Shown one piece after another: positions 27,494 to 37,449 of a stretch of 64,000 nt of DNA (position 1 is its first letter; every line of letters starts with the position of its first letter). Source of the stretch: GAS188 sp963713805 (lineage in GTDB: Bacteria > Pseudomonadota > Alphaproteobacteria > Rhizobiales > Beijerinckiaceae); contig CAVQNF010000011.1 of the NCBI GenBank assembly GCA_963713805.1, positions 62,001-126,000 on the forward strand, read 5' to 3'. Below the pieces are notes generated by a model. That model had not been told where the DNA came from and did no database searches. It saw only the letters and a program-made list of their open reading frames with translations. Position numbers and translations under genes: made by a program.

Positions 27494-29175
27494 ATGCCCA
27501 TTACCAAGCAACTCCGCGTGTTCGCGGAGAGCACATGGCATGATCGTGATTTCGTCCGCCCGTTTTTGGCTATTCTCGCGGGTCTTATTGCGATGCTGGT
27601 CGCTGAGATCGCCTGTGCGCTGCTCATGACCCATGGCCATTTCGTCTACCCCGGCGGACGCCGCCTATACTCATCTGGCTCTGGCCCAGCAGATCACGCA
27701 GGGCACCTATGGTCTTTTTCCCGGCGAGGCGTCAGCACCGAGTTCGACCATTCTTTATCCAGTGCTTCTCGCGCTCTTGCAGCCTCTTGGCCTCGGCACG
27801 ATGCTGCCCCTTGTCATCAATATCGCTTCCACTCTCGCCGCCGGCGTTTTTGCTCTTCTGCTGGCTCGAGAGTGTTGCGTGCCGTTGGACCGCATTCCGC
27901 CTTCTGCGTCTTGTTCTGCTCACGGCCGTTGTCGCGGTCGCGCTCGATCTTCCGGGGCTTGCGATCCTGGGCATCGAGCACTCGCTTCACATCGCGATGA
28001 CGGTCGCATATCTGCTCGGCCTCGTCCGCTTCGTGAGGCGTGGACGCTGTGACTGGTGGTGGTTCGTCTGCATCCTCATCCAGCCGATCATCCGCTTCGA
28101 GGCCGCCGGCATGCTCGTCGCCGACGCACTTATCTTCGTCGCCTTCCGAAGATACGGCTATGCGCTCGCCACGCTGGCGATCGGCTTGGTTTTGGTTGGC
28201 GGCTATTCGCTTTTCCTTTATTCGCTGGGTCTGCCGCTGCTGCCGAGTTCCGTGCTTTCCCGCTCGGATTGGTCAAACGCGGCGCTGGTCTCGCACAGCG
28301 GCTTCTTCACGGTGTTTTCGACGATCGTGGAGAACCTATACGCGAACCTCAGAAGCTTCGGGGCCGCGCAGATGCTTGGCGGCGTGGCGCTCGCCATGCC
28401 GTGGCTCGGTTGGATTTGGACCGATTTGTGGACGGCGTCCTCCTGCAAAGTCCGACCAGATCAAGCTGGTGACGCTCGCTTTCATGGCCTTCGTGACCAT
28501 GACCCAGCTCACCGGTGGTCGTCTCGACTGGGTGCCGCCGCGCTATGAAGCTTATGTGCTGGCCCTCAACCTTTGCGGGATTGCGATCATCTATCGAGGA
28601 GAAGGTGAGCGCCTGGTGCGAGCTGGCCACTTGGCCGCGCGTGTCGGCACTTTGCCTCGCGCTGCTCATGATCTTCTCCGGCTACGCATCGCAGTTCTTC
28701 TTCATCGCGGCACGCGCCGGAAAAGAATACGAGGGCTCTTATCAGCTGCATCGGTTCGTAACCGAATTCTACAACCGGCCGGTTGCCGCGAACTTTATCG
28801 GCTATATCAACTTCGAGAATCCCAACTATGTTCATGGACTTGTCGGGGCTCAGCTCCGAACCGGCTCGCCAAGCGCGCACGCGGGAGCAGTCACCGGACT
28901 GGATGGATGACCTTTTGGCGAGCCGCAGTGTCGGCCTCGCCATCTTGGATTCAACGAATGGGACAAATGTGCCTTCCACCTGGACCGCGATCGCGGACTT
29001 GCACCCGGCCGGGCTCTTTGCGGATGACGCCTACCTTCACTACACCTTTTACGCCCGCCGACCGAGCGACATCCCTGCCGCGGCAAGCGCGCTCGACCGA
29101 CTTGCGCCCACGCTCCCGGCGGGATCCCATTTGAAGCGGACTTACCCTGTCGCAGGGGGCGGCAGTTCCGGTTGA
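27494..29175 (+). CDS. GT-C-type membrane glycosyltransferase-like protein
   Basis: Polytopic membrane protein of about 560 residues. After the first membrane helix (FLAILAGLIAMLVAEIACAL) the first periplasmic loop reads TPADAAYTHLALAQQITQGT then YGLFPGEASAPSSTILYPVL, an acidic loop motif as in GT-C enzymes that use polyprenyl-phospho-sugars. A soluble C-terminal part (FVTEFYNRPVAANFIGYINF, ENPNYV) ends at 29175. At least four frameshifts. It is divergent, 215 bases from the HAD-UbiA gene, so it is the best candidate for the transferase using the arabinofuranose donor made by that operon; this is inference. Confidence 0.65.
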
Positions 29176-29513
29176 GGAATTTCATCATTCCTGCTGATTG
29201 GGAACGGGTCCGCCCCGCCCTTATCCCACGCATTCCTTTCCCAGATCGTTCCCCCTGATCATTTGCCTGCACCAGGGCCGCTATGGTGCCCTCGCGCGGG
29301 GTCGCGTGAAGGCGGACTCGTGCCTCCGTTCCATCTTATTTTGGCGCCTAATCTTTACCGGCTCCCTTTTGATCAAGCTCCGGCGATGAAAAAAGGCGCA
29401 CAACGGACCGGGCCGCAGAAGTTTCGCATTTTTGCCCATCCACTACCCGGTTTGAACCGACATAGGGTGGTATTACATACGGCCCACCTTTGAGTTAACG
29501 CCGGAGAGTTCAG
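29176..29513. other. Intergenic region
   Basis: No gene is seen. CGGAGAG just before 29514 is the RBS of the next gene. Confidence 0.5.
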
Positions 29514-30290
29514 ATGAACGCCGTGTTGAAATCTACGGTGAAGCGCGTGATCAGGGCCACCGGCTTCGACGTGGTACGATATCCACCGGTCAAGCGCGCC
29601 TTCCAGTTTTCCGTTGGACTTCACCGAGGAGGAAATTGCCCTCTGTACAAAGGTGAAGCCGTTCACACTCGGTGAGCACATCGCCATCCAAATGACCGCA
29701 ACGGCTGTCGAATACATCGTGAAAGGCGGCATTCCAGGGGCCATCGTCGAATGCGGCGTTTGGCGAGGCGGCATGATGATGACAGCCAGCTCACACTCTG
29801 CTCAAGCTCGGCGATACCAACCGGGAGATCTTCCTTTATGATACGTTCGAGGGAATGCCGGAGCCGACCGAAGCCGATGTGAACTTCTGGGGCAGTCGTC
29901 CCTTCGAGTCCAAGGAGAGGAGGGACCCGGACGCCGGCGAAAGGCACTTGCAGGCGTCTTTCGATGACGTTAGGAGGGCGCTCTACAGCGTCGGATATCC
30001 GAAGAACAAGATTCACTTCGATCAAGGGGCGCATCGAAGAGACGGTGCCGAGAGTCGTTCCCGACAAGATTTCATTTCTTCGGCTCGACACCTGCTTCTA
30101 CGAGTCGACCAAACACGAGCTTGTTCATTTTTTCCCTCGCTTGTCGAAGCGAGGTGTCCTCCACGTCGATGATTACGGCCTTTGGAAAGGATGCCGTCAA
30201 GCGGTGGACGAATACATGCATCAAGCTAACCTCAATCTTTTCTTCGTGAGAATAGGTCGACACGGCGCGCGCATGGCGATCAAGATGTAG
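29514..30290 (+). CDS. TylF/MycF-family sugar O-methyltransferase
   Basis: SAM- and Mg-dependent O-methyltransferase acting on sugars. PGAIVECGVWRGGMMMTA is the SAM motif I (E-C-G-V), IFLYDTFEGMPEPTEADVNF the family-specific loop, and SFLRLDTCFYESTKHELVHF with GVLHVDDYGLWKGCRQAVDE carries the metal-binding Asp residues. About 255 residues from ATG 29514. Frameshifts near 29610, 29800 and 30028. Such enzymes decorate O-antigen or capsule sugars. Confidence 0.83.
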
Positions 30291-30405
30291 ATTGCAGTGA
30301 TTGGGACCGCGTCGGATGACGATCTATCTTTATCCGCAAAAGCTTCCGCATTGCTCCAAACAGCTCGCCGCGCCCTGTCCCGCTAATTGAGTGTCGCAGC
30401 TGGGA

Positions 30406-31313
30406 CTACCAAAGGGATCCAATTATTCTATCGAATTCCGGCGGATCGAATTGTCCAAATCCCGATCTCGGATAGAATGTCATCTCACCGAACAGCGGCT
30501 GCCCGTCGATTTCATATAAATCCACCCGAACAAACGGGAGATCCTCGGCCAGCGCCTCAGCAGCGGCAATCATCTTCTCCAGCGAGGCCGGGCGGGGAAT
30601 TTCGCGCACCTCGCGGGGATGTCCTTCCAAATCGATCGCAAAAGGCAACCGGTTCCAATCGCGATCAAAGAATGCACCGCTTAGGGTGGGTCTCCCTGTC
30701 GGTATCGACATGAATAAATTCGACCTTTCCCCTGAAGACCCAAAGCTTGTAGTCCCAGGGGAGAATCCTGTCGTGGCTGATAAAGGGTTCTACCAAAATC
30801 TGTGGTTCTATTTGGCTGTACAGCCACTCGCCAAGGTGATGGCCGAATGTATACCGCATCCAATCATTGCATTGGCGCTCAATCCTGGGCCAGTCACGCT
30901 CGGCTTCGGAACGCACAAATATATTCCACCCCGATCCACTATTTATCTTGATCACGAATGGCATCGGCCAAGTCCGGTCCTCGCGAGGAGGGAGCTCTTT
31001 GGCCAGACCAAATCGTCGGAATGAGCCATCTCTCGCCTAGCTTGGAGCGAACAAAGTCTTTTACCAACACTTTGTCAGCTCGGAGCGGTAGTCTAGGGTC
31101 TCGGTCAAAGATTTTTCTCGCTTGAATTTTTTCACTTAAAGTCTTTGGAGCTATAAAGTTGAGAGGCCGATGAAAGGCTTTCCAGAACTCCCGAACGCAA
31201 AACAACATAATTCGCAATTTTTCCGGGACCAACTTGCGTAATATGCGTTTCCCTCGGACCATAATCCTATCGCGTTGCGTCCTCCCAAGAACGATTGCGA
31301 ACGCTTCGTTCAT
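30406..31313 (-). CDS. TupA-like ATP-grasp protein (copy 1)
   Basis: ATP-grasp-fold protein of polysaccharide clusters, named after TupA of teichuronopeptide synthesis; thought to make an amide or ester bond. NFIAPKTLSEKIQARKIFDR and LPLRADKVLVKDFVRSKLGE form the N-terminal part; MPFVIKINSGSGWNIFVRSE is the ATP-binding loop; ILVEPFISHD, KLWVFRGKVEFIHVDTDRET and LPFVRVDLYEIDGQPLFGEM followed by TFYPRSGFGQF carry the Mg-binding DxY..GEMT end. Two frameshifts. A second member lies at 62480-63377. Confidence 0.8.
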
Positions 31314-31798
31314 GAACCCGTCACTCCCAACGCATCGCCGAACTAAACCGCCTCGCCGATCTAGCGGTCGACGAGTCGCGCGCGATCACCGCTTTGCGGC
31401 TCGACCCTCGGCCGCGATTTTGAAGTCATTCTATGATTCCGAGCGGATGAGGAAACCTTACCCATTTGGGTTACTCAAGAATGGGGTGAGCGACAGCTTA
31501 TAGCGGGATATCGGCGAGTAGGCGCCGGTTCGCAGCGAGGCGCTACCTCTGCCTGCGCGTGAAGCACGTGCGCTTACCTCCAGCTTGCGTAGACGGCAGG
31601 TTCGTTAACCGGGCGCGGGCGCACAATAAGGACAATAAGGACAATAAGGAGAGCCGAGCGCTCGGCGGGACCCGCTCCCTTCCCGCGCCCGCCGTCCGGA
31701 TCGGTCCTGGCTTTCGCGATTCTCGACGAAATGCCAATCCTCCTGGATTGCCGTCCGATCGGGGCGACATACCGGTCGAAAAGAAGTATCGAACCGAG
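31314..31798. other. Intergenic region with a 9-base tandem repeat
   Basis: No convincing gene. An open frame continues upstream from the next gene (from 31559) through the repeat, but its composition looks non-coding before 31799. Confidence 0.45.
31623..31649 (+). repeat. Three tandem 9-base units
   Basis: ACAATAAGG occurs three times without interruption, followed by AGAG. If translated with the upstream extension of the next gene it would encode Asp-Asn-Lys repeats. It lies 150 bases before the likely start. Confidence 0.75.
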
Positions 31799-32995
31799 AT
31801 GCTGTTCTCCATTGTCATCCCCACTTACAACCGCGCTGAATTGCTCAGGCAGGCAATTGAGTTGGCGGTCGGGCAGACATATTCGAACCGTGAAGTCCTG
31901 GTCGTCGATGACGGATCGGAGGACGATAGCCGGAGCGTAGTAGCAGGATTTCAGCCCCACGTTTCCTATTTGCGCCAGCATAATCAGGGCAAGTCGGCTG
32001 CGGTCAACCTGGGCATTACCAGGACGCGAGGAAATATCATCGTCGTTCTGGATGACGATGACATCCTCCCTCCCTGGGCCATCGCCAGACATGCGGAAGC
32101 CCTCATGCGAAGCCCAGGCGCGAGTTTTTCCTACGGCCGCTTTGTGCGCTTCAAAGGACAAAACCCACCCTCACCCTCGGACATGCTCGAAGAGGAATTT
32201 GTGCCAATCCGCGACCCGCGTCGTCTTGTAATAAAATTGATGGAAAGTTGCTTTTTGACCAATCCTACTTGGGCCGTGCGAAGAGATGCGCAGATGAAGG
32301 TCGGATTATACGATCAACGTCTACAGTATAGCCAAGATTACGACATGGTTCTCAAGTATGCCAAAGAGGGCGAAGGCGTATTCGTCGATGATTGTGTCCT
32401 CTATCAACGCAAACATGAATCGCTTCGCGGTCCGCGGCCTGAACAAGCGCTCGCAACGGACACCATCGACAAGTGGATCAAATACGACGCGCTTATCTTC
32501 GAGGAAATCGATCGGAATTGGGATCTGGCCGATTTTCGGCCCTTCCCGATGAATGCATCGCCAAAACCGGATGAACCATCGCCTTGGCTCCAGAAGGCAG
32601 TGATCCTGTTTCAACACAAGGTCTATGACGGCGCCATGCGAGCGCTTGATGAATATCGGCGAGTGCTCGAACGCCGCTCCCCGGTCCGCCTCGAATACCC
32701 AATTGCGGCCGGCCTCCTGGGCTGCCGTTATGGAATACAAGATCTTCTGCATAACGACGAACTTGGCATCGGGATCGCGAAGGGGTTAAGGAAGGCGCGG
32801 TTGCCGTTCTTAATGCGGGTCGCGCTAGGGTCACAGATTCGATGGCGGATCCGAGGTTCCGTTCTTAACGGCGACTTCGCAAACGCGCGCAAGATGCTGC
32901 AATTTTCGCTCCGGGCTTTCGGGAATTCAGCGACCGCTACCGTGCTTGGTTCGGGCTACCTGGCAGGAAGGGGTGAGTGGATGCGCGCCGCTTAG
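31799..32995 (+). CDS. Family 2 glycosyltransferase with C-terminal extension
   Basis: GT-A fold transferase of about 398 residues, intact. MLFSIVIPTYNRAELLRQAI, REVLVVDDGSEDDSRSVV, and NIIVVLDDDDILPPWAIARH (DxD motif) are clear; LYDQRLQYSQDYDMVLKYAK carries the catalytic QDYD. The last 130 residues (from about SPWLQKAVILFQHKVYDGAM) form a helical, TPR-like region not present in the core family. I take ATG 31799 as start since homology begins right there; an in-frame extension to 31559 exists. Confidence 0.83.
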   Translation: MLFSIVIPTYNRAELLRQAIELAVGQTYSNREVLVVDDGSEDDSRSVVAGFQPHVSYLRQHNQGKSAAVNLGITRTRGNIIVVLDDDDILPPWAIARHAEALMRSPGASFSYGRFVRFKGQNPPSPSDMLEEEFVPIRDPRRLVIKLMESCFLTNPTWAVRRDAQMKVGLYDQRLQYSQDYDMVLKYAKEGEGVFVDDCVLYQRKHESLRGPRPEQALATDTIDKWIKYDALIFEEIDRNWDLADFRPFPMNASPKPDEPSPWLQKAVILFQHKVYDGAMRALDEYRRVLERRSPVRLEYPIAAGLLGCRYGIQDLLHNDELGIGIAKGLRKARLPFLMRVALGSQIRWRIRGSVLNGDFANARKMLQFSLRAFGNSATATVLGSGYLAGRGEWMRAA

Positions 32996-34129
32996 ATGAT
33001 CGCGTGCTGAAGCATCGAACCCCAAATCACCAAGCTCTTTTGTGCTCAGATTATAGCGAAGCTACTCAGCTGGCCCATGTTCCTTCGCTCGAAATCGCCG
33101 CGCTTCGAGCCAAAGGGACGCCGACATTTCTCATGCGATCTCGAAACGCCACCCGCGGAAATCGTGGGCGCCGATCTGATCACCGCGACAAGTGGTTTCA
33201 CCCACACCCTCCGGCGTCTGATTGCGTGGACTACGGCAGATATCTCGGGACAGCGCAGGGTCAGCGCGAGTTCGCCCGCTTGTAAAGGGAGCCGCTTCAC
33301 TCGGTAGAGTACCGGCCAGAGAGCGCGGCTTTGATCGAATTTCGTAGCGCCAGCTCCCGAATTCGTCGACCCCCCCGCCAAAGAACGCTCGCCCTTCCAC
33401 GATATCGTCCAAAATGGAGCGAGCCCACCATTCGAAGACGCGCTGAAGAGCAGCTCCTGGGAATTCAGCGTGGCGGCAGCCGATTGCTTGGCCTACTCCG
33501 CTGCCGCTGTCGCAAGGTCTCAAATGCCTGCGCCCGCCATAATCGAGGACCGTGGATCAACGCGGTCGCGCGGCCCGGCAGCTTCGGGCGGGAACTCATT
33601 GAGAAATTCCGTCAGTGCGTGACTTGCGTGGATCGCGCGAAGGACGATTTGATCGAAGCTTTTCCAGGTGTCGAAGACCTCCGTCGCCTTCAGGCTGAAA
33701 TCGGAACCACACGGCAACGCCCTGCAGTCAAACCGATGACGCACGGCAACCATAATCGCATCCGCAGATCCGCGTCTCTTGTCTGAGGGACCGTTGGGGT
33801 CGCGAGTACCGATAAATTAACTCCAGGGCTGACGCCCGCACGGATTAAACTGGTTTGCCGATCCATCGATGGCCGAATGCTTGGGCGCGATGAGGATGAG
33901 ACGGGTCGACGCAATCCGTCCTGCTACTTGGTTTTACTGCACACCATACCCGAAAAAATAGGCCTGCTTGGACGCCCATGCGGTGGTACGGCCGCTACAA
34001 ACATCCCGTGACAGATGGATGCACCTAGGGTCACGAAGGCCTCACATTGCCCGTCAAAATTTAACACAAACGAAAGCATCATTCGTTAATGCGATCTCAT
34101 ACATTCAAAGCAAGTGCAGAGTTTGTTGA
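32996..34129. other. 1.1 kb region without a recognisable gene
   Basis: Several open frames of 70-150 codons exist on both strands, but none has a recognisable motif or a good start. A minus-strand stretch (33520-33753) with SDFSLKATEVFDTWKSFDQI looks protein-like and may be the residue of a decayed gene. Confidence 0.45.
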
Positions 34130-35242
34130 GTGGCTATTGATCCGAGAAAATCTTCGGCTGAGGCTCGAGCCTACGGCGGAGACTTCAACGCTCGGGAGCT
34201 CCGACAGGAGGGACCGACTAGGCCTCCCCGGCTGGCCCGTGCCGTCGATCGCAGGCGGCTCTCGGGGCCATTCGTCAGCATTCTTATTAACAACTACAAC
34301 TACGCCCGCTTCCTTGGGGCCGCCATCGACAGCGCCCTTGAGCAAGCCTATCACAAGGTAGAGGTCATCGTTGTCGACGATGGTTCGACTGACGGCTCTC
34401 GCGAAATAATCGCGAGCTATGGCGAGCGGATCACCGCCGTTCTCAAGGGGAATGGGGGGCAAGGTTCGGCCTTTAACGCTGGCGTCGCGGCTAGTCGCGG
34501 CGACATTTTGTGTTTTCTCGACGCCGACGATTTTTTTTATCCGGACAAGGTGTCGTACGTTGTGGAGGCTTTTCGCCAGCGCGGATTGAATTCAAGGCCG
34601 ATGATGGTTCATCACCTTTTGACGCAGAGCGACGCGAAAGGCGAGGGCGTTGAGGCACCTGCGATGGGTGAAATCCACGACTCGCCGTTGAACCGTTACG
34701 CGTTTGCCCAGCGACATCGCTTCGTCTGGTATGAAGCCGGTCCCACCACCGCAATATCGATCAATCGGGCGCTCGCAGGTCGGCTATTTCCCATTCCCGA
34801 GCGTGGAGTTCGGATCTCGGGAGACGACTTCGTCGTCTGCGGTGCGTCGCTTATCGGCGAAGTGTACTCAATCGGCAAAAAGCTCGGGGGTTATCGGATT
34901 CATGGAAACAACAATTGGCACCTCTCCGAGCGAAAGAAATCTTCGGAGTTCGTCGAGACGCTGCAGAGCTATCTCAACCAGAAGCTCGTCGAGAACGGCA
35001 AGTCACCGGTTATTGAGTTTGGCGATTCGATTTATGCCTGGTCAGGTCTTATAGACGACAGGCACTGGGTGAAACTCGGTTGGCATATGCTCAAAATCGC
35101 CGTAAAGGATCGTGATACGTACACGCTTTCATTTATTTACCACCGAGTGATTGAGATCGGGATGATAATTATGAGCACGCTGAGACGGAAACGTGACGGA
35201 CTTCTCCGGCAGATCCTAGGGCGCCGGCATTCGCCTCGATAA
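34130..35242 (+). CDS. Family 2 glycosyltransferase
   Basis: Intact, 370 residues from a GTG. FVSILINNYNYARFLGAAID, VEVIVVDDGSTDGSREIIAS, and DILCFLDADDFFYPDKV (DAD motif) define a GT-A fold; RGVRISGDDFVVCGASLIG is the second acidic motif. The C-terminus HRVIEIGMIIMSTLRRKRDG may be membrane associated. A poorly conserved 45-residue N-terminal extension precedes the core, so a later start is possible. Leads into the ABC exporter genes 16 bases downstream. Confidence 0.82.
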   Translation: MAIDPRKSSAEARAYGGDFNARELRQEGPTRPPRLARAVDRRRLSGPFVSILINNYNYARFLGAAIDSALEQAYHKVEVIVVDDGSTDGSREIIASYGERITAVLKGNGGQGSAFNAGVAASRGDILCFLDADDFFYPDKVSYVVEAFRQRGLNSRPMMVHHLLTQSDAKGEGVEAPAMGEIHDSPLNRYAFAQRHRFVWYEAGPTTAISINRALAGRLFPIPERGVRISGDDFVVCGASLIGEVYSIGKKLGGYRIHGNNNWHLSERKKSSEFVETLQSYLNQKLVENGKSPVIEFGDSIYAWSGLIDDRHWVKLGWHMLKIAVKDRDTYTLSFIYHRVIEIGMIIMSTLRRKRDGLLRQILGRRHSPR

Positions 35243-35258
35243 ATATTCGCGCGACAAA

Positions 35259-36087
35259 ATGATGCAGCACATCGTCGTCATCGAACCAGGGCGGCAAGAG
35301 CGCAACTACTGGCTTGATCTGTGGCGTTACCGCGAGCTTTTCCAGGTACTTGCGTGGCGCGATCTTTCTGTTCGTTACAAGCAAACCGTCATCGGCGTCG
35401 CGTGGGCGTTGATCCGGCCGTTCCTCACCATGATCGTGTTCACGGTCATTTTCAGCCGCCTCGCCAAATTGCCATCGGACGGAACGGCACCTTACGCGCT
35501 GATGGTGTTCGCTGGCATGCTACCTTGGAGCTTCTTTTCGACCGGTTTGACCGAAGCGTCGAACAGCCTCATCAACAACTCAAACCTGATCAGCAAGGTT
35601 TATTTCCCGCGGCTGATCGTTCCTACTGCGACCGTGGTCGTCGCGTTTGTCGACTTCCTCATCAGTTTCGGCATCATGATTCTGCTGATGGGTTGGTACC
35701 GCTTCTTCCCGGATTGGCGCATCCTGCTTCTTCCCCGTATTCGTGCTATTCGCTTTCGTCGCCAGTATCGGCCCCTCGCTTTGGATCACGGCGCTCAATG
35801 TGAAATACCGCGATTTCCGCTTCATCATACCTTTCATTGCGCAATTCGGTCTCTACGTGTCGCCTGTTGGTTTTTCGTCGAGCATCGTACCGGAAAAGTG
35901 GCGTCTGCTTTATTCCCTCAATCCGATGGTCGGGGTCATCGATGGCTTCCGGTGGTGCATCCTTGGCGGCCAAAGCGCTCTATATCTTCCCGGCTTGGCG
36001 GTCAGTGCCGGAGTCGCTGCCTTTTTCCTTTGGTTCGGCATTCGGCGTTTCAGAAAGACCGAAAAAAGCTTCGCGGACCTTATCTGA
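35259..36087 (+). CDS. wzm: ABC-2 type polysaccharide exporter permease (Wzm-like)
   Basis: Membrane half of an ABC transporter that exports finished polysaccharide from the cytoplasm. RYRELFQVLAWRDLSVRYKQ then TVIGVAWALIRPFLTMIVFT is the amphipathic helix and first membrane segment of Wzm/KpsM/RfbA; LINNSNLISKVYFPRLIVPT is the conserved loop; ALNVKYRDFRFIIPFIAQFG and YSLNPMVGVIDGFRWCILG complete it. About 276 residues. One extra C near 35733 splits the frame. Partner of the ATPases that follow. Confidence 0.9.
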
Positions 36088-36101
36088 GTGATTGCTCTGC
36101 C

Positions 36102-37415
36102 ATGACCGATACAGTCATCACCGTCGAAAACCTATCGAAGAGCTACCTTGTCGGACATATCTCCGAGCGTCGGCATCATAACTACACGGCATTGCGCGAC
36201 GTCGTCGCGCACGGCGTGCAGGATTTTGCTCGTAAGGCTGCCGACATGCTGCGCGGGCGCCAGGTCGTTCAAGGAGACGAGATCGAGGAATTCTGGGCCC
36301 TCAAGGATGTGAGCTTCGAGGTCAAGCGCGGGGAGGTCATCGGCATCATCGGTCGTAACGGCGCCGGCAAGAGCACTCTTCTCAAGATATTGAGCCGGAT
36401 CACCGAACCGACACGAGGGACGCGTGCTGCTGCGCGGTCGCGTCGCGAGCCTGCTCGAGGTCGGCACCGGCTTCCATCCCGAGTTGACGGGCCGCGAGAA
36501 CATCTTCCTCAACGGTGCCATTCTGGGCATGACGCAACGCGAGATTCGAAAGAAATTCGACGAGATCGTCGCCTTTGCCGAGATCGAGAAATTCCTCGAT
36601 ACGCCGGTGAAGCGCTACTCCTCCGGCATGTATGTTCGGCTGGCCTTCGCTGTCGCCGCCCATCTCGAGCCGGAAATTCTCATCATCGACGAGGTCCTGG
36701 CGGTCGGCGACGCGGAGTTCCAAAGAAAATGCCTCGGCAAGATGCAGGATGTCGCGTCGCGCGAAGGGCGAACGATCTTATTCGTAAGCCACAATCACGC
36801 GGCGATTCGCAGCCTTTGCAGCCACGCGTTTGTGCTCAGGTCAGGACTTGCCACCCAAAAGAAGGACGTTGCCTCGGCACTCGATGACTACTCGTCCGAG
36901 TGGCAAGCCACGCTGCCGTCGACCTGGACTCGCCCAGCCTCCCTCGCCAAGCGCAAAAGCTGGTTCGAAAAAATACAAATATGTCTCCTGGGAGCGCAGC
37001 CCAAACACGAAGCTCGAATGCAGGTGCGATATTGTGTGCGAAGGAACTAATAGCCCGGTGTTCATATCCGTTGACTTCGTCGATCGAAATCTCGGCGTGA
37101 TCATGCAGGCGGAGCCAAAGACCCAGCCCTTCATCGGCTCCAAACCGGGCAAATACCGTGTCGATCTTTCCATCGATCTGCCGCCTTTGGTGCCCGGCAT
37201 ATATTGGCTGAGATTTTGGATCGGAACGCACAACACGCGTAACCGTCGACAATATTAAGCAGGCTGTGGCATTCGAAATCGTCGATAATCCTACCCCCCA
37301 ACGGAGCTATCCTTACACGCCCGACCACGGTTCGGTCGTCCCACCGTCCCGTGCCCTCGTGACACGTCTCGAAGCTCCTCAGACCTCAATCTCCGCGGTT
37401 CCAAGGGTGACTTGA
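36102..37415 (+). CDS. wzt: ABC polysaccharide exporter ATPase (Wzt-like), copy 1
   Basis: ATPase with C-terminal glycan-recognition domain. Walker A is GIIGRNGAGKSTLLKILSR, signature VKRYSSGMYVRLAFA, Walker B EPEILIIDEVLAVGD, with the H-loop in LFVSHNHAAIRSL. An insertion between strand 1 and Walker A (QDFARKAADMLRGRQVVQGD) is typical of this Wzt subgroup. After a frameshift near 36970 the C-terminal beta domain reads KYKYVSWERSPNTKLECRCD and VFISVDFVDRNLGVIMQAEP, ending at 37415 after one more shift. About 437 residues. It ends 34 bases before the paralogue. Confidence 0.88.
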
Positions 37416-37449
37416 ATTCACGAACTCCAATCACGGTGCTGAACGTTCC

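Noticed and set aside
31623..31649. CRISPR-like repeats
   Set aside because: Units are 9 bases without spacers; no array or cas gene is visible anywhere in the window.
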